A stretch of 41,205 bases of DNA from Actinomycetota bacterium (GTDB lineage Bacteria; Actinomycetota; Acidimicrobiia; Acidimicrobiales; Acidimicrobilacustridaceae). This document shows, piece by piece, positions 15,290 to 22,820 of this stretch. The position numbers were made by a program, and so were the translations under genes. The stretch covers positions 1 through 41,205 of the forward strand of contig JAPLAE010000098.1 in the NCBI GenBank assembly GCA_026393455.1, written 5' to 3'. Every line of letters begins with the position of its first letter. Positions within the stretch are counted from its first letter, which is position 1. The notes below the pieces were generated by a model, which saw only the letters and a list, made by a program, of their open reading frames with translations, ran no database searches and was not told where the DNA came from.

Positions 15290-16403
15290 GATTCTCCTCG
15301 AGCCAGTGAATCCATCGTCCATGGGGATGGGCGACAGCGAGAGCGGTTGTCGTGCAGTTCCCGCCCCTCCATGATCGCAGGCCGAGAAGGGTCGGTGTTC
15401 CTTCGCCTTCGTACTGGCCGAAGACCGATGGATCGAAGTCTGTGACCCACGGCGTGAAGCGGGGTTCTTCGAAGGTGATGAAGTCGAGATCGCGCTTGGC
15501 TCCCAATCGGTCAATGGTTTCGACTACAGCGTTCCTGCCGTTGGCGCCGATGTAAGCGAGCACCCAGGTTGAGAAGACAAGCAGATGGTCTTCGGCTGCA
15601 AACGGTGCGAGCGCTGAAGAAAGATCGGTTATCGCGTCGCCAGCGAGGAGATGCGGGGGTGACAGGCGCGCAACGTTGATTGCTGCGGCGAGTCGTTCGG
15701 GACGATCGGGGATGCCGGGCCACAGGCAAGCTTGGAGCCAACGGCATTCGGAATCGTTCATGACGTCAATGGGATTGGGGTCGAGGCCACGCCGCGAGAT
15801 GGGGGCGAAAACTTCAGTCGGAAATGGGGGAGTGATCGGACCACGCAGTTCGCACGCCAGTCGGACGGTTGCATTGTCTGGACCGCTAGCTACAACGAGA
15901 TTGCCGGTTCGAGTGAAGTCGATATGAAAGTGTTCAAGGTAAAGGTTGAGTCCGGCGCTTGGTCCGATCTCAAAGAGCACAGGTCGGGCACTGACATCGC
16001 GTTGAGCACGGCCGAATGCAACCGACAAGATCGCGCTTCGACCGACCTCGTTTGTCTGCACAGAACGGGTGCGCATGTTGTTGCGGACTTCGGCTGAATC
16101 GCGTTCTAGCAAGTCTCGAAGCAGTGGCATCGGATCAGCCTGAGATTCGCCGCGATAGATCGCGGCAAGTGGGCTTTCAGGATTGGCAAGAACTCGATCG
16201 TGTGTAGCAGCGAAAAAGAGAATCGGGATTCGTCCGCGTCGGGCATTTGGATTGGCTGCCGAAGCAATGAACTCCAAGAGCACTTGATCGGTGGCTACAG
16301 CGCGCGCGATCTGCTCATACAAGGGGGAGTACCCAGCGAAATCATTATCGGCGAGAAAGACGAAGAGGTCGGAGAGTTCCTCGATGGCGTCGCGCTCGCT
16401 CAT
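15282..16403 (-). CDS. DUF2332 family protein
   Basis: A 373-residue cytoplasmic protein of the DUF2332 family common in actinobacteria and alphaproteobacteria. Family-type stretches are GYSPLYEQIARAVATD, NEVGRSAIL and VLFEIGPSAGLNLYLEHFHI. The last of these resembles the nucleotide-binding loop of methyltransferase-like folds, but no function is established. The ATG at 16403 follows TACCCT by 7 nt, marking the operon's main promoter. It heads the five-gene minus-strand operon that continues with Nudix, DUF983, geranylgeranyl reductase-like and nitronate monooxygenase-like genes. Confidence 0.88.
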   Translation of the reverse strand: MSERDAIEELSDLFVFLADNDFAGYSPLYEQIARAVATDQVLLEFIASAANPNARRGRIPILFFAATHDRVLANPESPLAAIYRGESQADPMPLLRDLLERDSAEVRNNMRTRSVQTNEVGRSAILSVAFGRAQRDVSARPVLFEIGPSAGLNLYLEHFHIDFTRTGNLVVASGPDNATVRLACELRGPITPPFPTEVFAPISRRGLDPNPIDVMNDSECRWLQACLWPGIPDRPERLAAAINVARLSPPHLLAGDAITDLSSALAPFAAEDHLLVFSTWVLAYIGANGRNAVVETIDRLGAKRDLDFITFEEPRFTPWVTDFDPSVFGQYEGEGTPTLLGLRSWRGGNCTTTALAVAHPHGRWIHWLEENHG

Positions 16404-16410
16404 GATGGCG

Positions 16411-16416
16411 AGGGTA
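16411..16416 (-). promoter_or_regulatory. -10 box of DUF2332-led operon, leaderless type
   Basis: TACCCT on the minus strand ends 7 nt before the ATG at 16403. Confidence 0.4.
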
Positions 16417-16469
16417 TCGCTCTGGGTACGACGTCGGCGGACGAATCACAGCACAATGGGAAGGTGAAC

Positions 16470-16913
16470 GTGCCTGCCGGAACTTTGCTTCGTCGTGGAG
16501 CACGACGACGATGTCCGGTCTGTGGTCAAGGAAAACTCTTCCGCAACTGGGTGCGCATGGTGCCCGAGTGTCCGAGATGTGGGCTCGTCTTCGATCGTCT
16601 TCCCGGGCATTGGCTTGGCTCGTGGTTTCTCAACATCTGCGTCGTGCAGTTGGTTGTTGTCTTGATCCTTGCAATTGGGGTCGCTGCCACTTGGCCTGAG
16701 CCGCCGATGTGGATCATTGGCGGGGCAACTGCGCTATCGGCAGTATTGGTCCCACTTCTTTTCTTTCCGATATCACGAACGTTGTGGTGCGCGATTGACC
16801 TCGCGATGCGTCCACTTGATTACGACGACGGCGTCGCCCCGGGTTTCATGCTCAGCGAAGATCAGGAACGACTTGGAACAGAACGGTCTGCGTTACGCGA
16901 CGACGAAGAATGA
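16470..16913 (+). CDS. DUF983 membrane protein with zinc ribbon, second copy
   Basis: A 147-residue paralogue of the protein at 14366-14767. The ribbon reads CPVCGQGKLFRNW then CPRCGLVF, followed by GHWLGSWFLN and two membrane segments at about 55-75 and 80-100. An acidic tail of ~30 residues is added. GTG 16470 is preferred because GGGAAGG (16458-16464) lies 5 nt upstream; GTG 16464 overlaps that site. It is divergent from the DUF2332 operon and ends 15 bp before the convergent lipoprotein gene. Family function is unknown. Confidence 0.85.
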   Translation: MPAGTLLRRGARRRCPVCGQGKLFRNWVRMVPECPRCGLVFDRLPGHWLGSWFLNICVVQLVVVLILAIGVAATWPEPPMWIIGGATALSAVLVPLLFFPISRTLWCAIDLAMRPLDYDDGVAPGFMLSEDQERLGTERSALRDDEE

Positions 16914-16928
16914 ACGATGTTGATGCGC

Positions 16929-17543
16929 CTAGCGGGTAGTCGTTGGGGCTTCTGGAACGACCTGCACGACAAAGGTCAGCACTTTGTTTTCGGCTTGAGG
17001 CTGGCCGGCGATCTGGGTGTAACGGAACGAAAGAGTTGCTGGGCCGATCGACCGGCCGGCAAAAGAAATGATCTGGACGAGTGGAAGAACGGCGAGAGTC
17101 GTTGTTGTCGTAGTTGAACTCGCCGCCGCTGCGTTGAATCGAGTTGTCGGCGGTGTGGTTGTGGTTGTGGCGGTGGCCACTTCGGCCTTGGCGATCAATT
17201 CCGCATCGTCACTAAAACCCGAACCGAGTGCGATGAGGCGTGAGTTATCGATTGGAGCGAGTACCCATCGCCACCCCGATCCAGGATCGGCGGGCAGCAT
17301 GATCGCAAATTCCCGCCCCACCGCAGTCGAGATTGGGACAGCGGGATTGACGTAGGTGGGCGGATCAACGCGGCTGGGAATGCTGGTTTCCGTGGGGGCC
17401 TGGTCGGAACTCGATGATGTGCCACTCGAGCAACCGACAAGCAACGTGAGAAGTCCGATGGCGACAACAACCAAGTGGCGAAGACGGCTTGGTGACGCAA
17501 CGCAATTGTGAGTCATGCGAATCGGCGTGGGGTCGGAATCCAT
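16929..17543 (-). CDS. Chagasin-like (I42) protease-inhibitor lipoprotein
   Basis: A 204-residue exported lipoprotein. The signal peptide ends in a lipobox LLVGC with Cys38 when ATG 17543 is used. That start is supported by TAGTCT 7 nt upstream; ATG 17516 would give a more compact signal. A Ser/Thr linker follows. The folded part has DPGSGWRWVLAP, which matches the first inhibitory loop of chagasin-type cysteine protease inhibitors (NPTTGxxW), and the late IGPATLSFRYTQI strand. Two threonine-rich insertions (TATTTTTPPTT and SSTTTTTT) interrupt the domain where the second loop would be. Whether it still inhibits proteases is uncertain. Confidence 0.75.
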   Translation of the reverse strand: MDSDPTPIRMTHNCVASPSRLRHLVVVAIGLLTLLVGCSSGTSSSSDQAPTETSIPSRVDPPTYVNPAVPISTAVGREFAIMLPADPGSGWRWVLAPIDNSRLIALGSGFSDDAELIAKAEVATATTTTTPPTTRFNAAAASSTTTTTTLAVLPLVQIISFAGRSIGPATLSFRYTQIAGQPQAENKVLTFVVQVVPEAPTTTR

Positions 17544-17550
17544 CCCCGTC

Positions 17551-17556
17551 AGACTA
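17551..17556 (-). promoter_or_regulatory. -10 box of chagasin-like lipoprotein gene, leaderless type
   Basis: TAGTCT on the minus strand ends 7 nt before ATG 17543, favouring that start over ATG 17516. Confidence 0.4.
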
Positions 17557-17604
17557 CGGCCCTTCGTTGGAATGCTCAGTGCAACGGGGTGCTGTGACCC
17601 CATC

Positions 17605-17610
17605 TAGAGT
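17605..17610 (+). promoter_or_regulatory. -10 box of acyl-CoA dehydrogenase gene, leaderless type
   Basis: TAGAGT ends 7 nt before the GTG at 17618 and supports that start over upstream candidates. Confidence 0.45.
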
Positions 17611-17617
17611 CGCCATC

Positions 17618-18850
17618 GTGAACTTCGACGAATCCCTCGAAGAGGCTGAGATCCGGGCTGAGATCCGGACTTTCCTCGATGCAAACGCCACGCTCAAGAC
17701 TGGTACGGAAACTGATTGGTCCCGCGGGCCAGTAGATGATTCCGAAGAGGCAGCGCGTGCCTACATGGAGCGCTGTCGTTCGTGGCAGAAAGTGCTTCAT
17801 GAGAACGGCTGGGCGGGCATTACTTGGCCAAAGGCATTTGGTGGCCGGGGCGACAGTGCCGCAGTTTCGGTGTTGTTCGGTCAAGAGGCGTCGAAATATG
17901 ACGTGACCGCAGGTTTCATTGCGGCAGTGCAATCGCTCGTCGGACCGCCGATCATGCGTCACGGCACTGCCGAGCAACAGGCGCGCTTTTTGCCAGGACT
18001 TCTGGATGGTTCCGTTAACTGGTGCCAGTTGTTCTCTGAGCCCGGCGCCGGATCTGATCTCGCGGCGCTTTCGACTCGGGCCGTTCGTGATGGCGATTCC
18101 TTCATCGTCAATGGTCAGAAGGTATGGAACACCCAAGCGCAGTTTGCTGATTGGGGCATCCTCATTACTCGTTCGGACCCTGACGCTCCGAAGCACAAGG
18201 GCATTACGTTTCTTCTGGTCGATATGAAGACGCCGGGCATTGAAGTGCGGCCGCTGGTTCAAGCCACCGGCCAAGCCCATTTCAACGAAGTCTTCTTCAA
18301 CGATGTTGTGATTCCGGTGGAAAATGTTGTTGGAGAAATCAACGAGGGTTGGGCAGTTACTCGAACCGTTCTGAGCAGCGAGGCCGGAATGATTGGATCG
18401 GGTGCCGGCGGCTCGAATGGTTTCGAAGGAGTACTTGCGCTTGCTCGGAAATATGGGCGCACGAACGACCACGATATCCGTCTCCGACTCGCCGACGCCT
18501 ATGCACGCGAACGGATGCTGCAACTCCTTGGCCTCCGCATGCAGTCGTTCATCCTCAATGGTCGAGGCAATCCGCCCGATCCGTCGGTGATGAAGAACTT
18601 CATGGTGCAGGCTGCAGAGAAGCGTTACGACCTTGCTCTCGCGCTCGAAGGTGCCGATGGCATGCTCGACAAAGTTGACGCCCCGCAGAACGGTTTCTGG
18701 CAGTCAGTTCACATGGGTCAGTTCGGTTCACGCATCGGTGGCGGCACGAACGAGGTGCATCGCAACATGATCGCCGAGCGCGCGCTTGGTCTGCCGCGTG
18801 ACGTTCAGCCCGATAAAGGCCTTCCGTGGAAGGACATTCTGAAGGCTTAG
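17618..18850 (+). CDS. Acyl-CoA dehydrogenase
   Basis: A 410-residue FAD-dependent acyl-CoA dehydrogenase, which introduces the alpha,beta double bond into acyl-CoA. Recognisable parts: GWAGITWPKAFGGRG near residue 60, CQLFSEPGAGSDLAAL around 140 (first family signature), NGQKVWNTQAQFADWG, and the C-terminal FGSRIGGGTNEVHRNMIAER, the second signature that binds FAD of the neighbouring subunit. GTG 17618 is set by TAGAGT 7 nt upstream. The first codons contain a perfect in-frame 12-bp tandem repeat. It converges with the amidohydrolase gene with a 4-bp overlap. Electron acceptor is presumably ETF; chain-length preference unknown. Confidence 0.93.
   Translation: MNFDESLEEAEIRAEIRTFLDANATLKTGTETDWSRGPVDDSEEAARAYMERCRSWQKVLHENGWAGITWPKAFGGRGDSAAVSVLFGQEASKYDVTAGFIAAVQSLVGPPIMRHGTAEQQARFLPGLLDGSVNWCQLFSEPGAGSDLAALSTRAVRDGDSFIVNGQKVWNTQAQFADWGILITRSDPDAPKHKGITFLLVDMKTPGIEVRPLVQATGQAHFNEVFFNDVVIPVENVVGEINEGWAVTRTVLSSEAGMIGSGAGGSNGFEGVLALARKYGRTNDHDIRLRLADAYARERMLQLLGLRMQSFILNGRGNPPDPSVMKNFMVQAAEKRYDLALALEGADGMLDKVDAPQNGFWQSVHMGQFGSRIGGGTNEVHRNMIAERALGLPRDVQPDKGLPWKDILKA
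17645..17668 (+). repeat. Perfect 12-bp tandem repeat, in frame
   Basis: GCTGAGATCCGG occurs twice head to tail, encoding AEIR-AEIR near the N-terminus of the acyl-CoA dehydrogenase. The frame is kept. Confidence 0.85.
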
Positions 18851-19710
18851 AGCTTCAGAACCTTCTTCGCATTCTCCCGAAGGAACTTGGGCCAGACCTC
18901 ATCTTTGAACGGAACCTTTGGGAGTTCTTCGAAGATGCGGTCGTAGCTGAGCCCGGCGGGGAAGTAGCCGGCATACATGACCTTGTCGGCGCCGCGACTG
19001 TTGGCGTAATCGATGATGGCCTTCGGGTAGTGCTTTGGGGCAAAGGCTGAGGTCGAGTAGTAGAGATTTGGCCACTTAAGCATCAGTTTCATAGCGAGTT
19101 CGGTCCACGGCTCTGCGCCATGACGCATGACGAAGGTGAGATCGGGGAAGTCGTACATGACCTCGTCGATAAGTTCGACGTGCTGCGGCGCAAACGGAAC
19201 GCGCGGGCCAGGAATGCCTACGCAACAGAACACGGGAAGGTCAAGTTCACACGCAAGTGAATAGAACGGGTACATCTTCTTGTCGTTCAGTGGCGTGCGG
19301 TAGCCGGCGGGAAACGTGCTGATTGCTCGAAGGTTGACGCCGCTAGCAGCAACTTCGCGGATCTTCTCGATTGCGGGCATGACGTCAGTGGGATCGAATT
19401 CGAAACAGGTGAAGAATCGATCTGGGTGTTCTTCGAGTGCACGAATGCAATCGGGGTTGTTCGGGTTATATCCGAGCATTGCCTTTTCGATGTTGTGACG
19501 ATCAAGATTGTCGAGCACAAGCGCAACAGGATCGACGCCTTCATCGGTGTCGGGCGGAACGTCTTTGAACATGTATTGGGCCGGGAATCGGAAGTCTTTG
19601 GATTCTTCGTCGCGCAAATGCGGCGCAAGGAACTTGTAGACCTCTCTACGGTCGCGGCTTGGCATGCCAACGAAGGTTTCGATGATCTTGACGTCGGTCG
19701 GGAATCCCAT
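18847..19710 (-). CDS. Amidohydrolase-2 family metal-dependent hydrolase
   Basis: A 287-residue TIM-barrel protein of the amidohydrolase-2 (ACMSD-like) group, which includes decarboxylases and hydrolases of aromatic or lactone substrates. Visible parts are NIEKAMLGYNPNNPDCIRAL, the strand PVFCCVGIPGPRV, TFVMRHGAEPWTELAMKLM with the conserved histidine, and DKVMYAGYFPAGLSYDRI near the end. The N-terminal HxH pair of classical members is not obvious, so the metal site may be altered. GAGGAG precedes the ATG, and a TAGATT box at 19747-19752 could be its -10. The substrate is unknown. Confidence 0.85.
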   Translation of the reverse strand: MGFPTDVKIIETFVGMPSRDRREVYKFLAPHLRDEESKDFRFPAQYMFKDVPPDTDEGVDPVALVLDNLDRHNIEKAMLGYNPNNPDCIRALEEHPDRFFTCFEFDPTDVMPAIEKIREVAASGVNLRAISTFPAGYRTPLNDKKMYPFYSLACELDLPVFCCVGIPGPRVPFAPQHVELIDEVMYDFPDLTFVMRHGAEPWTELAMKLMLKWPNLYYSTSAFAPKHYPKAIIDYANSRGADKVMYAGYFPAGLSYDRIFEELPKVPFKDEVWPKFLRENAKKVLKL

Positions 19711-19784
19711 GGGCTCGGTCGCTCCTCAAAGATGATGGACGGAGCGAATCTAGGACATTGAGCGCGACTCGATGTTCGTTGGTG

Positions 19785-19982
19785 TCAGGCCGCTAGTGGA
19801 GGGTCGATGGGGCGAATCCCGCAGCGAACCTCATGCACCCACAGTTCCAACTCGAGTTCGCATGCTCGGCGCTGGTAGGTCGAAGCGAGGACTGGATTGA
19901 GACTCGAGGATCGCGACCGGAGCGACTCGGCTCGACTTCGAAGGGCGTTGGTGGATGCGGTAGCGGACGCAGTGCGGTTCAT
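19785..19982 (-). CDS. Small Arg/Ser-rich helical protein, unknown function
   Basis: A 65-residue protein starting MNRTASATASTNALRSRAES. An exact AAGGAG ribosome-binding site six bases before the ATG makes this a convincing gene despite its size. The N-terminal half is rich in Ser, Arg and Ala (RSRAESLRSRSSS); the rest contains YQRRACELELELWVHEVRCG with two cysteines. It is flanked by the amidohydrolase (upstream coordinate side) and the flippase-like gene. No family recognised; not obviously exported. Confidence 0.65.
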   Translation of the reverse strand: MNRTASATASTNALRSRAESLRSRSSSLNPVLASTYQRRACELELELWVHEVRCGIRPIDPPLAA

Positions 19983-20106
19983 GGTGTGCTCCTTCAATGA
20001 CTTCGGGTCGACGATGACGCATTTCAGGACGCTTCGAGTCCTTTCCTGTCATGTCGGCAGAAGTCGTCAATGTGTGAGCAATTTTTCCCGGGCCGGGAGT
20101 ATCGGC

Positions 20107-21186
20107 TCAGGTTGCCGGGTGAGTCTGAACTTCGTGCTCTGAACTAGGCCCCGCGTCGGGGGGCTCGGAGGTTCGGCCGTAGCGATGCTTGAAGAGGAAA
20201 TGGGCGCCGAGCCCAGCCGGTAGCGGCAACCAATACGAAGCGATCCGGTAGGCGAGTGTTGCCAGCAGAGCCTTGTCGCCAGGGACGCCAGAGAGCACCA
20301 GCATGGCCGTCAGCCCTGCCTCAACAAAACCAACTCCACCGGGTGTGATCGGGATCATGCCGAGAACTGCAGCGACTGCGTAGGCGAGCAGAACCAAACT
20401 CAGCCGTGGGTTGACTCCGCACGCTTTTAACGCGCAAACAAGGGCAAAATAATCAAGGAGCCAGTTTCCAACCGCGGCGAGAAGCGCAGCGCGCCATCGG
20501 GAACCCAGACTGCTGACCATCTGGTCGCGTTGGCGGACGATCCCCTCGACGGTGGGCCCGCCCGTTCGTCCTCGACGCCGATTGATCCAGGAAGCGATTG
20601 CAGTCACGAATTGACCGAACCATTGGATGGGCCGATCAAAACGTACGAGTGAGAACGCGAAGGCAAAGAGTGCAACGGCAAGTACTGCGCCGCCCCATGC
20701 GACATGGATCAAGCCATCGGGGATCGGGGCGCCCAAGATTGAAAGAATGAGCGCCCCCATCGGGAGGCATAACAAGATGCCATTGGAAATGATTGATGTT
20801 GCGGTGAGTGCCGCTCCGGCCGAGCCGCGATCGACTCCCGAGACCGACAACATTCGAAATCCCGTTGCAGCACCGATGGCCGCGCCGCCAGGAACGACTT
20901 TGGCTACAGCATTTGATGTGAGTTGCGCGGTGGAGGCAACGAACCACGTGACCTTCGGTAGCGCCACGCGAGTGAGTTCCCATGCACACGCGTACGAACC
21001 AACTTCACACAACAAAATTGCGAGAAACCAATAGATGCTGACGGTGCGCAGTTGCGGCACTTGGTCCCACATGTCGAGCAGTCGTGGGGCCAGTCCGTAA
21101 AAAGCAAAGGCCATGACCGCGAGGAAGAGAACGCGTCCAAGAATGCGCAGACGCGAGATTTGAAGCGTCGTCGCTGATCCCGCCAC
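20107..21186 (-). CDS. Flippase-like integral membrane protein (LPG synthase TM family)
   Basis: A 359-residue protein with about eight membrane segments, of the UPF0104/lysylphosphatidylglycerol-synthase transmembrane family. Typical stretches are LTSNAVAKVVPGGAAIGAA, near residue 95, and GMIPITPGGVGFVEAGLTAML, near residue 280, the PGG-containing re-entrant segments of the family. The soluble lysyl-transferase domain of MprF is absent, so the likely role is lipid or glycan-lipid translocation, as in AglD-like proteins. The start codon is GTG 21186 with GCGGAG close upstream. It lies 38 bp from the CoA transferase gene and may follow it in a transcript. Confidence 0.88.
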   Translation of the reverse strand: MAGSATTLQISRLRILGRVLFLAVMAFAFYGLAPRLLDMWDQVPQLRTVSIYWFLAILLCEVGSYACAWELTRVALPKVTWFVASTAQLTSNAVAKVVPGGAAIGAATGFRMLSVSGVDRGSAGAALTATSIISNGILLCLPMGALILSILGAPIPDGLIHVAWGGAVLAVALFAFAFSLVRFDRPIQWFGQFVTAIASWINRRRGRTGGPTVEGIVRQRDQMVSSLGSRWRAALLAAVGNWLLDYFALVCALKACGVNPRLSLVLLAYAVAAVLGMIPITPGGVGFVEAGLTAMLVLSGVPGDKALLATLAYRIASYWLPLPAGLGAHFLFKHRYGRTSEPPDAGPSSEHEVQTHPAT

Positions 21187-21224
21187 CTCCGCAACGGGAG
21201 GCGAGAAAGGTTCTTGGCTGGAGT

Positions 21225-22454
21225 TCAGCCGAGAACGCCCTTTTCGTGAAGTTGGGCGATTCGATCAGCGTCGTAGCCGAGCAATTCGCTCAGGATTTCG
21301 TCGCTGTGCTGTCCGCATTCAGGGGCTTTTCGCGGAATCGGAAGTTCGCCGCCGATGATTTTGACCGGATTCGGCAACATGTCGGCTCCGAGGATCTCTT
21401 TGGGGATCCATTGCATGCGATCTTGAAACTGGGGATCGTTCTGCATCGATGATGGAGTGTTGACCGGCGCGAGCGGGGTGTTCCATTCGCCGCCGAAGTC
21501 CATCCATTGTTGTGAGGTCTTTGATTTGAAGATCTCTGTGAGGATGGCGAGAAGTTCGCGATTTCCGCGAGCGTGATCGGCATATTTGGAGCCGGGATAC
21601 TTTTCGAAGAGATCCTCGCGACCGATGCCCTTGCAGAAGTTCTTCCAGAACTCTTGTTCCGAGGCCATGAAGAGAATGTGCCCATCGGAGGTTTCGTACA
21701 TCTGATAGCGCACGCCCTCTTTCATTCCAGAGGTGCCTGGTGCCCGACGTTCGTAGTTATCGGCCTTGTTGCCTGTGACCTCTGACTGTGGCCGCTCGTA
21801 GGCCTTGAATGATTCGCTGCGGTACCAATCGAATGCGGCAGCCGCATCGGACTGGGCAATTTCCATGTAGCAACCCTCGCCAGTGGCTCGTGCCTTAATG
21901 ATGCCGGCCAAGATTCCGAGCGCTCCGTACATCGGTCCTGCGTTAATACCGATTGAGATGTGGGGAGGGATGTAGCAGTAGCCCTCTTCGTCATACGCTG
22001 GCTCGATGATGCCGGCCCATGTGTCGTACGCGATGCCATGGCTTGGGAGGTCGCGGTAGTGGCCAGTCATTCCGTAACCACTGATTGTCATGAAGACAAT
22101 CTTGGGGTTGATCGCCTTGAGGTCTTCATAGCCGAGACCGCGACGAGCGAGCGCGCCGGGACGCATTGCTTCGACAACAACGTCGGCATCGGCGGCGAGT
22201 TCCTTGAAAGCTTGAACGCCCTCTTCGGTTCGAAGATCAAGAACGATGGAGCGTTTCCCGCGGTTGCAATGGAGAAAGAGCAACGAAGTGTCTTCGACGA
22301 TGGGCCAAGTCATCTGGCGGCCATAGTCGCCACCAGGGGCTTCGACCTTGATGACGTCAGCGCCGAGTTCGGCGAGATTGGTGGTGACAGCGGCGGGTCC
22401 GAGCATCGAGGCTTCGATAATTCGGACCCCGGCGAGGGGTGCAATTTCAGTCAT
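21225..22454 (-). CDS. CaiB/BaiF family CoA transferase
   Basis: A 409-residue class III CoA transferase, which moves CoA between carboxylic acids. The N-terminus ITEAS is replaced by MTEIAPLAGVRIIEASMLGP, followed by LAELGADVIKVEAPGGDYGR, a strong family signature, and NRGKRSIVLDL. The HGIAYDTWAG and MYGALGILAGIIKARATGEG elements match the central fold. Family members include alpha-methylacyl-CoA racemase, so racemisation is also possible. The ATG is at 22454; no good ribosome-binding site is seen and CAGATT lies 6 nt upstream. It is divergent from the ferredoxin gene. Confidence 0.93.
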   Translation of the reverse strand: MTEIAPLAGVRIIEASMLGPAAVTTNLAELGADVIKVEAPGGDYGRQMTWPIVEDTSLLFLHCNRGKRSIVLDLRTEEGVQAFKELAADADVVVEAMRPGALARRGLGYEDLKAINPKIVFMTISGYGMTGHYRDLPSHGIAYDTWAGIIEPAYDEEGYCYIPPHISIGINAGPMYGALGILAGIIKARATGEGCYMEIAQSDAAAAFDWYRSESFKAYERPQSEVTGNKADNYERRAPGTSGMKEGVRYQMYETSDGHILFMASEQEFWKNFCKGIGREDLFEKYPGSKYADHARGNRELLAILTEIFKSKTSQQWMDFGGEWNTPLAPVNTPSSMQNDPQFQDRMQWIPKEILGADMLPNPVKIIGGELPIPRKAPECGQHSDEILSELLGYDADRIAQLHEKGVLG

Positions 22455-22579
22455 GGCACCAATCTGCCACGTCACCCGACCCTTCGTCACCCCGGCATCG
22501 GCAGATGAGGCAAGATGGCACCTCGGAGGCAGCAGCCCCCGAGCTACCAAGTCACCAACACTCCGAGAAGGGGACCGTC

Positions 22580-22774
22580 ATGCGAATCGTGGTCGATTTC
22601 GATCTGTGTGAAAGCAACGCCGTCTGCATGGGCATCGCGCCGGAAATCTTCGAGGTCCGTGACGATGATTTTCTTTATGTGCTCAACGAGAATCCGCCTG
22701 AATCAATGCGGGCCAAGATGGAAGAGTCGGTGCAGCGCTGCCCGAAGCAGGCGATTTCGATCGCTGAGGACTGA
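22580..22774 (+). CDS. 3Fe-4S-type ferredoxin
   Basis: A 64-residue ferredoxin of the actinobacterial P450-partner kind. The cluster motif is Cys10-x2-Asn13-x2-Cys16 with Cys54-Pro55 near the end, so only three cysteine ligands exist and Asn replaces the usual fourth, suggesting a 3Fe-4S cluster. AAGGGG precedes the ATG. The ferredoxin reductase gene follows 46 bp downstream, making a complete NAD(P)H-to-acceptor electron chain. No cytochrome P450 or Rieske oxygenase gene is in the window, so the terminal acceptor must be encoded elsewhere. Confidence 0.93.
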   Translation: MRIVVDFDLCESNAVCMGIAPEIFEVRDDDFLYVLNENPPESMRAKMEESVQRCPKQAISIAED

Positions 22775-22783
22775 GTCTCGTTT

Positions 22784-22800
22784 TGGCGCGTAATGCGCCA
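22784..22800 (+). terminator. Short palindromic hairpin between ferredoxin and its reductase
   Basis: TGGCGC and GCGCCA flank a five-base loop, a perfect 6-bp stem 9 bases after the ferredoxin stop. There is a TTTT run before the stem but none after, so it is more likely an mRNA processing or attenuation element than a full terminator. Confidence 0.35.
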
Positions 22801-22820
22801 GAGCCCTCAGCTGTTGTGTC

